The notes under the pieces were generated by a model. That model searched no databases, was not told the origin of the DNA, and worked only from the letters and a program-made list of their open reading frames with translations. DNA of 64,000 nt from Opisthocomus hoazin (Eukaryota; Chordata; Aves; Opisthocomiformes; Opisthocomidae): NCBI RefSeq assembly GCF_030867145.1, contig NC_134415.1, positions 52,032,693 through 52,096,692 on the forward strand, written 5' to 3'. Below are positions 13,047 to 64,000 of this stretch, piece after piece. The position numbers were made by a program, and so were the translations under genes. The first letter of the stretch is position 1. Every line of letters starts with the position of its first letter.

Positions 13047-16000
13047 TAATATGTGTAATACGTGTCTTACATGCAGAGTGCAGTGTTCCATAGTACAAAA
13101 AGATCAAGCATCTGTGTTAAACAGGACTGTAAAAACACCTTTCAGTATTTTTTTGCCTACTGAAATGTTGGTGGCTGGTTCATGAGCTGTTGTTTTGAAG
13201 TTTCAGTGCAAAACAGGTTTACTCCCAGTTTACTGGCATCTGTTGTGCATAAGCAGAATTTTGGAAGAAAACATGTCGCTTATCCTAATAGCAAACTAGA
13301 TGGAGGAAATGTGAATGGGGAAATTAAAGTGACGAGTTCTTGGGTGGTGTTCATTATTATTGTTATATATCATTAAACTGAATATGAATCTGGGTGGAAA
13401 AAAATACCAGAGAAAAACTTTCATGGAGAGAGATAAAGTGCAAATCTTGCTAAATAAATTAATAATATTTTTGCTTTTTCATGAGGTTAAACATGGATTT
13501 TGTTTGCTGCCTAGTATCTTGAACTAAATCTGAGTTCTTGTATCCTTTTTCTGTTGCAGTGGTATGGCCATAACATGTTAGTACATGACAGTTACGAAGC
13601 ACATACTCTTAAGGCTTCTCATTTTGGTGAGCGTGGAAAAAGCTATCTAATAATTTTGGTTTAAGTCAAAAGATCTATTTTCAATGCTCAGCTGCTATTT
13701 GTGAACTGTTTAACTCTTCTAATGCATGTTCAAATGGAAAAAATAACAACTTTAATCATTATTTTTAAAAGCATCATCTGAAAAACATTTTTTTATGTTT
13801 ATTCTGGACTTTTTCTACAACCATATATAATCTCAAGCTATAGAATTCATTCTTTGGTACAAGTAACGTGGATGAATGACTTTTTTTAAAGTCAAAGCAC
13901 ATATTTTGCATGACTGCTTCTCAGAGTTTAAAAGTTATGCCATTTCTCTAAGATCTCGGAACAATGTCAGCATACAAGTTAAGACGGTGTAATATTGCTG
14001 ATGACAGAAGTTAGTAGGACAGAATATCACGGTATCTTTTACATAGAAATTATCAAGACTGTGTCAGATACTTGGAGCTAATGCAGAAGTGTTTGTTCCA
14101 CGCTGGTTACTGTTGACAGCAAAAGTGTTCAAGAAAAACATTTTTCACACTAATTCTGTGTGGTTTTGTCCTTTGTGGTGAATGGACAGTGCCTGTTAGA
14201 GGTGATCTAGAAGCAAAGATCTTCCTAAATCATCCTTACATATTCCTCTACACCTTTGTTATACTTCTTTCTAAATTCTGCAAGTCCGCCTGTTCAACCT
14301 CAACATACACATACCTCCTAGGGTTTATTCTCTGTGGAATGCTATCCTGCTGTCTTTTCTTTGCTTCTCAATTGTATCATGTAATTCTCTGTTTTAAGTA
14401 TGTTGGCTTCCCAGTTGAATTTAAGCTTTAAAAGCACTAAGTAACCACCTTCTGTGCTTAACAGAAGACAATATTTGTGTTGCTCCTGTCTTTTGTATTA
14501 TATGAATGCTTCCAACCACTCCTTTATCACTCTTACAAAATCAAACACATTTTTATGTACAGAGCTTTGAACAGCCACTTGACTTGACATTACAATCTTT
14601 CAAAATAATCCTATTTGTCTGCAGCAAAGCAAATGTGAATTCAGGCAAACATGGTGAACATTCTTGCTTTGCTTTTCTAGTATATTTATGCACCAAATAA
14701 AACTGTACCAATGAATTCTGAATCTGGATAAAGTTTACAGTCCTTTTGCCCAAGCCAAATCCTAAATTTCTGGATCACTCGTCTCATTTCTCTCTACTGT
14801 GTCTTGCCAAAAAGATAAGAAACATGTTGGCACAGAAGAAAAATTATTACTTGGACTGTTCTCCCAGCCAATTAATCTGTTTTATATAAATGCAGCTTTA
14901 ACAGAAAAATCCAATTAAGTAAACAGAAAAGATTGGTAAACAACAAGCAATATCAAAATAGCATTAGACCCAAACTAGTAATAAATGGCATTAATTTTTT
15001 ATTAAGTGTCCTCCCACTTTAAATTATTAACTCCAGATGACAGGCAAGTTTAGGATGACGCATGACATTTTGTGTTAATTTAATCCTGCATAGATCTCGC
15101 TGTTGGGGTGATCAGATCTCCATGATCACATTACTGTTCATTCATACTCACAGGCATAAGTAATAATAAAGTAATTACTAATCTCCTTTGCATTATACAA
15201 CTGAGAAAAATCTGTCAGAGGAATAATTAACGTATGAACAAAAAGGCTGTCCTGTAAGCATAACATTCCATTGCACTCTGAGCACATAACAGCACAACAA
15301 ATATTTTAACTGGCAAGCCTTTGTAATAAGCAATAACAACTGCTGTAACACTCCTCTTGCTCTTTGAAAAGTATTTTGACTTTCCTAGCTTATAAGAGTG
15401 CTAAGGCTCGCTATTCTTGCCTTACCAAGGCAAAAAAATGAGGAACGGGCATGATGAAGTGACCCCTTCAGCGGCCTCAACACTCAGTGGGCTGCATGTC
15501 TCTCAACACTGTAGCCACACTCCAATTGCCAGACCCTGCTACAGGATCCACGGTCAATCCAGCTGTTAAGATAAATTACTAAAAAGATTCGGGTGGCTTA
15601 ATTACAATCCTTTGTTTTGAAATGCGGGACTTCTTTGTGGGGGTGTTTTAGTTTTGAAAATGAGAGGCACAGAACAAGGTCTTTGGGGAAAAAGAATTCC
15701 AAATACATGTACTTTTTTCAAGTGTGAGTTTAAGCCGGCGCCAACTCATGCAGCCATGCTCCTAAAGGAAGGGCCCTGAATTTTTGACAGACCGTGTAAG
15801 ATGCAATAACTTTTCCATGCTGGGCCTGGGGCAGCCTGACAAGGCTTCACTGGTGTGAAGGTGCCACGAAGTCTCCTAAAGCACCAAGGCTGGGAGGGGG
15901 CGGCAGCCCTGGTGCGGGGGTCCCCTCCCTCAGTCTGGGCCTCCGTTTGGGCCGGTGTCCCCCAGATTTTAGTCTGAGCTGGCTCCAAAGACGCCTCGTA

Positions 16001-16050
16001 TCCAGGGACCGCCGCGAAGCTTTTTCTGCCACTTTTTAACTCAGCTTTCT
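13047..16050. other. Intergenic region between CR1 and the PNPT1 promoter
   Basis: AT-rich sequence with short, featureless open frames up to about 15700, then a rise in G+C toward the PNPT1 promoter. I see no conserved exon, RNA gene or clear repeat. Confidence 0.55.
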
Positions 16051-16164
16051 CAGCAGAACCCCGCTGACGCCCGCAGAGCCACCGCGCTCCGCGCCGCCTG
16101 ACCCTCCTCAGCCGCCGTAGCCGGCAAAGCTCCGCCAGGGGGCGAAGAGATGCACTCGAGCTGC

Positions 16165-16180
16165 GGAATCGAAACTAAAC
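16165..16180 (+). promoter_or_regulatory. ISRE-like element in the PNPT1 promoter
   Basis: The sequence GGAATCGAAACTAAAC lies about 125 bp upstream of the chosen PNPT1 ATG. It matches the interferon-stimulated response element consensus GAAANNGAAACT with one mismatch in the first half (GGAA, TC, GAAACT), and has a third partial repeat (TAAAC). Human PNPT1 is a known type I interferon-induced gene controlled by a promoter-proximal ISRE, so the location is meaningful. Function here is inferred from sequence only. Confidence 0.55.
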
Positions 16181-16194
16181 CGCGGGCACGAGAG

Positions 16195-16254
16195 CCAATC
16201 CGCTTCGAGCTTACTGCGCAGCAGCCCGCCCCCCCGCCGCTTCCGAGAGCCAAT
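16195..16254 (+). promoter_or_regulatory. Paired CCAAT boxes (NF-Y sites) upstream of PNPT1
   Basis: GAGAGCCAAT occurs twice on the + strand, with CCAAT at 16195-16199 and 16250-16254, 55 bp apart. Between them lies TACTGCGCAG, a half match to the NRF1 motif TGCGCA. Spaced CCAAT boxes without a TATA box are common in promoters of nuclear genes for mitochondrial proteins. The transcription start probably lies between the second box and the ATG at 16303. Confidence 0.6.
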
Positions 16255-16302
16255 GGGGTGGCGCTTGCGGGTGGGGGTTCCCCCTTCCTACCCACCGGCG
16301 CG

Positions 16303-33953
<17,651 letters not shown>

Positions 33954-33956
33954 CAG

Positions 33957-34521
33957 GTAAGGCCATAGGAACAACTTAAGACACCTCAGTACTGTACTTC
34001 CTTTACAACTCTTGTAAAAAAGAATTGTATCAGTCTGGTTTTTATATCGTACAGTTACCCTTCAGTGGTGTACAAATGCCGCTTGCCAGTTATGTTGCAG
34101 CATGTCTTAAGTTAGCAACTGCCCTTTCATGTGCTGCAGTTGTAAAGAGCTTGATACTATAAAATTGGTTCAAATGCCTTGACAATTTTGGGCATCCTAG
34201 ACAGCCTACTTTCTCCAAAATAAACTTGCTTGTTAGTCTACAACATCTATGTAAGAATTCCCTGTTCTCTACCCTGTCACCATTTTTTTAAAAAAGGGGG
34301 GGGTGGGAGCAGAGTAAGAAAAGAGAATCAAAAATAAGCTGCTTTCGCTGCTTTCTTGGAAGTTTTGAGTTAATTAGTGGAGACTGCTCAGTCAATCTCC
34401 AATCAATTAATGGAATGCCCAAAGCTCTTCCCTGGAACTAGTTTACCACCATGTATTTGATTGTCAATAGGCTTATGCCTAAACTTTGCCCAAATCTGTC
34501 GTGTATGTTTTTTTTCCTTAG
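33957..34521 (+). other. Candidate intron in the PNPT1 3' UTR
   Basis: Three bases after the stop codon the sequence CAG|GTAAGG forms a near-perfect splice donor (33957). A good acceptor with a T-rich tract, TTTTTCCTTAG|GAAG, ends at 34521. Splicing would join the stop-codon exon to a 3' UTR exon that could end at the AATAAA at 35084. Because the junction would lie within 5 nt of the stop, it should not trigger nonsense-mediated decay. The unspliced alternative would use the earlier AATAAA at 34219, which lies inside this interval. Confidence 0.45.
34219..34224 (+). terminator. PNPT1 proximal poly(A) signal AATAAA
   Basis: AATAAA lies 266 nt after the stop, with a T/GT-rich stretch downstream (CTTGCTTGTTAGTCT). 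It is the first canonical signal after the coding end and would be used by transcripts that keep the candidate 3' UTR intron. Confidence 0.55.
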
Positions 34522-37500
34522 GAAGCTACTAGAACAGGAAGGTGTCTGATCATAAAATCCAGAGCAGTTACACAATGAGATTGGCAAGTGGAATTGCAAT
34601 GCACCAATGGTAGCTTAAGGCAGTCTGTGGCAATCTTCTAGGAATGATTCAAAACACTAGACAAAATTCACTGAAGAAAAATTTCTTTTAAGAAGTGTTT
34701 CTGAATTTCATGCCTTGATATAATGAGCTGGTTACAGAGTATTTTCTATCTCTTTCAGGAAAAAAAGGCATCATAGTTCATGGAAATACAAGCAACCTTT
34801 GCTAGAATCTGTAGACATCTTCGCAAGAATCTGCAGGTCAATGGCAGTGAATTATATTTTAAAAATGACACTATTTATGCTTAAAGGTGATGTAGAACTT
34901 GAAAGTCTTCAAATTGATTAAAAACTCTTTTAAAAGAAAAACAGAAACAACCAGTGATCTTATTTTGTGTAGCAAGGTTGAGAATCTAAGAACATGGATA
35001 GACTGAAGAGCAGATTACATATGGTATAGACTGAAGAGTAGAATACGTATCAGTGCTTAAGATTCTTCTCACTATCATCTCAAAATAAAAACGCAAAGAC
35101 AAGAAGCGAGTATTTAACAGTTATTTCCTGGGAGAAAGAGTTCTTCTGTATACTTGGCTAATGAAACATGACAGTAGTTGAGGCACACTTGGCCAAAGTT
35201 CTATTGGCTTTTCAGTGTACAAGATTGAAATTTTGAGCAAAATGTAAAGACTTAGAAGAATTATCACCTTTAACATGATTGACACTGTTTCAGATAAATG
35301 CATCAATAACTGTCATAGAGTTCAGACTTCCTAAAATATCTGAGCAGAAGGGGGACAGAAAGAACCTGGCTTGAAACATCATTTATTACCTGGGTTCATT
35401 AACACTGAATTTTAAAATACATAATGAAGACATTAAAATTAAAAATAATTGTTTTGGAATAAACAATTGATGTGATAAATCTTCCCTGTAAAACCTCCTC
35501 ATTAAGAGTCTCAGAATTCCTCTGTTGATTATGTTCCATCAGTGGGTTCACTGGACTGTCTTAGACTTAAAAACATTTCCCAGGGGCTCACGAGAACTAC
35601 TTGTTTTTCTACTGTGAGGTACGGACTTTGAAAATCAGAGAGGTATCATTTATGATCTTTACTAATTTGTATGAAGACCTGATAAGAAAATCAGCTTGCC
35701 ACCTGATGGCAAGTGGGATCTGGACTTCCTGAAAGAAAAACCCAAAACGCTGGGGAGAGAAGTATGAATGTATAGTCAAAATTGGTCTGCCTTTTTTTAT
35801 TCTAAGCTAAAATATTAAAGAAGAAAAAATGACTGGCCCACTTCTTTGTAGTTATCCGTCTGGCATTACCCTAGCAGTCTTTTTCCTTTTCTTTGAGGAC
35901 TGTATTCTGCTACTACTTAGTAAGAATTCTAATGTCCGTGCTTAGTGTGACTTAATTGACTGATGTCTTGTTTGTTACATATCCTGGATAGTGTTAATGA
36001 AATAACTAGGCAAATGTTAAGGTCACTAAACAGAAGCTCAAACGTTTCAATTTCTCATGACTGTTCCCAGAAATGGACCTCCCCAGTCTAAGTGGTTTTC
36101 CAGCTTTAGCTGCTTCTAGTGTAGAATAATTTCTGTAAGGCTTCTTTTTGTAGTAGAACAGATGCATGCTCTAGCTACTAAAATACTACATAAAATACTA
36201 ACTGTAGAAGCTTTTTTTTTCTAGGTAGCACATTACCAGTAGGATGCTTGCATTTGAATCTCTGAAAATAATGATTTAGGATCCAAAATAATCCCATTCT
36301 TTCCTGTAAAGGTATTTTCTTGCCTGCAGTAACAAGAGTATTAATGATTTGCGTGATAGATGGTGGTCTCAGTAAATCAACTATTGGAGCACTGGGGGAT
36401 TTTTTGTTTGTTAAGATGATACAGTAGGAAAAAGACTTCTTGTGCACCTGTGACAGAACGTGTACAGTCAGTCTGACTTTCTGCACTTGTCACAAGGTTT
36501 AGGCCCTATAGGAAGGGGTGGAAAAAAATATGCTTGAGAGCTGTCTGGGAGGACCGCAAACCAGCTGCTCTTACCTGAGGAGAGAAACCCAGTGGGAGCC
36601 AAGAATTAAGTGTGTGCTAGTCTGAACCTTCCTGGAGGGAAGGCAGGCTGGCTTCAGACATCCCAGGTTCACCTGAGAGCAGTCAGTAGCGGCACGTTGG
36701 ACCGTGGCAGGAGGTACTTGACTCTCGGGTGATGTCAGCCGTGATCAGAGAGCGGTTAGGTTGATAGTGCTAGAGAGAGTGAGCTCAGCCCTACTGCTGT
36801 AGCTGTTTTTTCATGTTTGAAATAGTGATGTTTGTCTCTGCTGCCCTAGACAATTAGCTTTGTAATGACCCATCTTAAACTGAGACAGTGGAAGGAATTG
36901 CTTTGGAAAGTGAAGCTGGGCAGTTGCAGCACTACACCAGGTCACGAGGGACAGGAATGTGTTTATTTGACGAAGCTGAAATTTTCACACAGTCACAAAG
37001 CATCAGGTGCTAGGATATCTTTAAACACCAGCAATAAATATTACAAGTACTGTAATAAAAGTATAAGAGCTGGCCTAATCGTACTTCTGGGATTACATGC
37101 CAGAGGGAATGATACAGTCTTTTAATTTCACTCCAAGAAATTTAAAGTAATTTAGGAATGTGTTGTCTGTCTTGCTTCTGAAAACATAAAAAAATCAGAG
37201 CTCACTGCTGCTTCATGTTGTGACACTTGATTACGTGCTCAGTCTTCAGCCTACCCTAACAAAATTCTTTGTTTTGATGAAGAACAGAGAACTCTATCTA
37301 ACAGCTATAGCTTGTCACTTTGTGATAATGTGGAGAGATGAGCTAGTGGCAGGTACAACACCACAATGAAAAAGTGCTGCTTTGCTTTCTCTGAATCTTA
37401 CAATGTGGAGATTTGGATATATTGCTTTCCTGGTCATGTATTTATCCTCATTTTAAATCAGATATGCAAGAGCTGTTGGGGAAAGTCTTGCATATCTTCT

Positions 37501-39640
37501 TCAGGCAAAGCTCCCCAGAACTGACTTGCTTTTTATTGGTGTAGATTACGAGATCGTGCTGCGGTTTCCAGCACCCCACCCTGCGGAGTCCTGGATGCTG
37601 TTCTGTGCAAAAAGGACTGCCACGTCTGAGGGAATGCAATCCCTGTGTGTTCTGGAGTGGCATTTTTCCACAGGGGTTATTGATTTCATGCCTGGAGAGG
37701 TCATGGATTTATTTCACAGCTTAAGCAGAGAATGTTTTTCATGCCAATTCTGGCTTGTGTATCTCCTACTCCTTCTGTAGCTGTTCACCATGATGGATAA
37801 GAATTTGCTGTAGAATATTTTGCTGTGGTTTCTTGCGATTCTGTGTATCTGGAGAAGTACTGCATTTAATCTTGAATAGGAGAGGTCATACTTGGTTTTA
37901 TTCGCTTTGTTTGAAGAGCTAAAGAGCATGTGTAGAAGTCTTGCAGAGGGGAGAGAGGGTCTGCGAGTGGCAGACATCCTGAAGCAGCAGTGTGCTGTGG
38001 CCACTGGGTCTTGTGTTTCTTTCTGTGTGTTTTTTTTACTGAGCTTTCACTGGGGCAGAAATAGCCCGATCTATAAAACTTTGAGGGGATTAGGCCATGG
38101 AATGTGGAAAAGGCCACTGACATGTAGCGGGGGAAGGCTTGTGTGGAACCCAGCTGTAAACTGCTTAATGTGACTCTCAAACTGTGGCTGCTGAAACCAC
38201 AAATGTAACATGGCCTTTTGTACAATTACTGACTTACTTATCCGTAATGATATGATGCACATAGCCTAAAGTATGTTCCTACACTGTATACAGCTAAAGA
38301 TAAGTGCATATGATAGTTGTCGGAGGTGTATCTTACAGTTGCCATCTTCTGCAAAGAAAACTCATGATTGTGTGTCTTCAGTGGCCCCTGTTAAGGATGA
38401 ACTAACTGGGCTTGAACCCTAGTTCCACAGAACCCCATTAAGGGTGCTTCTCTTAACCTTTCTTAGAGGTGGGTTGTTTTGCAGATGTTAAATACGCAGG
38501 CTGACCGGTCCTCAGATGCTTGAGGCTGCCTCTCAAGGAATGTAAAAGGCTTCAGTTGTTCAGCTACACTGGTGCATCTGACTGAAAACCACACCAAGCA
38601 ATGACCAGTGGCTGTCACATCCTCAGTGTGCCGAATGGCAGTAAATCTCAGGAGGCCTCTCCGAATGAATGTTGGGGCATAAGTTGAGACTTCAATGTTC
38701 CATAGATGTAAATCTTCTGAACCTGCCTAGGGAATATTTTTCTAATGCATGGAAAAGTTGCAGTGATGTATTCCGTAGTGAATATCATCTTTCCCTTCAT
38801 CTGGAACAAGACTGAACTTACACTAGAGAAATGCCAGTCTTGTAAGTAAGAGCTATACCGGTGTAACTGCTTTCGCCATTAGGCAAGAGCTAGAAAAGCC
38901 TTGCTTTGTCTGGGAATGAGGCACACCCTGGCCACAGGAGCACGTGCACTCCCCTCTCCCTTCCCCTCCGAGCCTGAAAGATTTTGTTTTGAGACGCTTT
39001 CAGGTCCTCCCCAAAATCCCCACTGTTTCAGACAGCATGACTTCTTGCACACTTTTGTGTCCTTTTCCCATGCAAACACTGAAATGTAATTATTTCGTAT
39101 TATTCTTAGTAGAGAGGAAACGTGTAGCTGTTTTTCAGTACAGCAAGCTAAGCTTTACAGACTGGACAATACCTGGCAACTGGTCTGTCTTAAATTGTAC
39201 AATGTTGGCGAGGACTAATTAAGCCTACTTCATTGAGGAGCTTCACAGAACATCTCGAGTTTAGCTTTTGAGCCTTCAGTGCAGCCCTGCAAAGCACACT
39301 ACGGTGCTGGCCTTGCTGCAGTGAGGGGCAAGAGTGGCTGAAGGAGCTGCCATGGAGTAGCCTTGCTGCCGCTCTCCCAGGCAAGGGAAACCCTTTCTTC
39401 CGAAGCCGTAGCTCTGGCCCCTCGTGTGCTGCGAGTTGTGCCATCACAGCACACACTGACCCGAAACCTTGCCCTGGCGTGGATGTGGATCTCGCCCATC
39501 ATTTTGTGTGGTGACGGCGGCCCTCTTGCTGAGTACGAAGGGGGACGCTTTACCGGCGCTGGTACCCGCTTTTAGGATAGATTTCAACAATACGTATATA
39601 CATATTTTTTAAACGAGTAAAATTGTTCGCGTGTGGGCTG
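34225..39640. other. PNPT1 3' UTR extension and intergenic stretch to PPP4R3B
   Basis: Apart from possible 3' UTR sequence up to about 35500 I see no conserved coding exon, RNA gene or recognisable interspersed repeat. Sequence becomes G+C-rich after about 39300 toward the next promoter. Confidence 0.5.
35084..35089 (+). terminator. PNPT1 distal poly(A) signal AATAAA
   Basis: A second canonical hexamer about 1.1 kb after the stop, in CATCTCAAAATAAAAACG. It would serve the 3' UTR-spliced transcript or a longer 3' UTR. A further AATAAA is at 35458. Confidence 0.4.
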
Positions 39641-39819
39641 GAAGCTGTAGGTATGCGACTGAAGGACGCAAACGCACCGGGTCCGCGGCCGCTTCCCCCG
39701 CCCCGCCCGCGGCCGCCGTCCCGTCGGCGGCGAGGCGGCAGCTGCCGGCCGCCGTAGCCCCTGCGAGGGGAGCCCGTGGCGGGGCTGGGAGGAAGAGAAA
39801 GGCGGCGAGAGTCGGGTTA

Positions 39820-39831
39820 CAAGATGGCGGC
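39820..39831 (+). promoter_or_regulatory. YY1-type motif CAAGATGGCGGC
   Basis: Exact match to the extended YY1 consensus AAGATGGCGGC, in the orientation usually found just downstream of the transcription start of CpG-island genes. Its position about 240 bp before the ATG suggests transcription starts just upstream of 39820. The ATG inside it opens a six-codon uORF. Confidence 0.65.
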
Positions 39832-39844
39832 GGCGCTGCGGTAG
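39824..39844 (+). other. PPP4R3B uORF 1 (6 codons), overlapping the YY1 motif
   Basis: ATG at 39824 followed by TAG at 39842-39844. The context is AAG ATG G (A at -3, G at +4), which is good for initiation if the transcript starts upstream. Encodes a six-residue peptide. Confidence 0.45.
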
Positions 39845-39919
39845 CTGCTGAGGCGGCGGAGCGGCGCCAGCGAGGGCCCGAGCCGGGGCGCGGCGTCGCT
39901 CTCTCGCCGTCGGGGAACC

Positions 39920-39958
39920 ATGAAAAGCGGCGCGTTAAAGGCCCCGCGGTGCCCCTGA
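39920..39958 (+). other. PPP4R3B uORF 2 (12 codons)
   Basis: ATG at 39920 in context AACC ATG A, with TGA at 39956-39958, 109 nt before the main ATG. The near-Kozak context and short length suggest it could reduce translation while allowing reinitiation at 40068. Confidence 0.45.
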
Positions 39959-40067
39959 GCGGCCCGGCGGCCCCGCTTCCTCCCCCCCGCCCTCGCTCCA
40001 TCGCCCCCTGGAGCGGAGCGGGCCTGGGCCCGGGGCCGGCGCGGAGGCCCGAGGCCGGGGCTGCACG

Positions 40068-63858
<23,791 letters not shown>

Positions 63859-64000
63859 TAGGTAATTTTGAAAATAATGTAGCAGATGTCTGTTAATGTA
63901 GACCAATGCAGTTCATGATGGGAGGAGAATTGTTGTATCTTTTGAAGTCCACAATGATCCTTTCAAGTCTGTGACAATGAGGATCACTTGTGATCGGCTG

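Noticed and set aside
14189-14431. 80-codon hydrophobic + strand frame between CR1 and PNPT1
   Set aside because: T-rich sequence gives hydrophobic residues by composition; no conserved motif or splice context.

Overview
The window looks like nuclear DNA from a bird. Three things point that way: a CR1 LINE ending in ATTCTGTG-type 8-bp repeats, an envelope-less ERVL-like provirus whose LTR begins TGTCCTGGGTTTGGCC, and compact vertebrate genes interrupted by GT-AG introns. Two protein-coding genes are present, both on the + strand: PNPT1 (mitochondrial polynucleotide phosphorylase, complete, 28 coding exons, 795 codons) and the first 11 coding exons of PPP4R3B/SMEK2 (regulatory subunit 3B of protein phosphatase 4), which runs off the right edge. 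The same two genes are neighbours in the same orientation on human 2p16.

Layout: 1-9562 is intergenic, with one minisatellite and one short tandem duplication. 9563-13046 is a 5'-truncated CR1 on the minus strand that keeps an ORF1 esterase remnant and most of ORF2 with a few breaks. 13047-16100 is intergenic. 16050-16620 is the CpG-rich PNPT1 promoter and exon 1, with two CCAAT boxes and an ISRE-like element. 16303-33953 is the PNPT1 coding span, with an old CR1 fragment in intron 3. 33954-39640 holds the PNPT1 3' UTR and a short intergenic stretch. 39640-40420 is the PPP4R3B CpG promoter, with a YY1-type motif, two short uORFs and exon 1. PPP4R3B intron 2 (41431-54321) starts with a GC donor and contains a 6.6-kb provirus (43361-50000) in sense orientation. 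PPP4R3B exons 3-11 follow, from 54322 to 63733.

Exon boundaries were placed by reading splice sites and checking phase continuity. The summed PNPT1 exons are 2388 nt with a single terminal stop, and all PPP4R3B junctions keep frame. The two host genes are unrelated in biochemistry (mitochondrial RNA processing versus a PP4 targeting subunit).

I see no new multi-gene system. The most interesting signals are a possible stop-codon readthrough element between gag and pol of the provirus, an alanine in the KH GXXG loop of PNPT1, a promoter-proximal ISRE-like element in PNPT1, a GC-AG intron hosting the provirus, a likely 3'-UTR intron beginning 3 nt after the PNPT1 stop, and complementary C14/G12 tracts flanking the 36-nt exon 10 of PPP4R3B.
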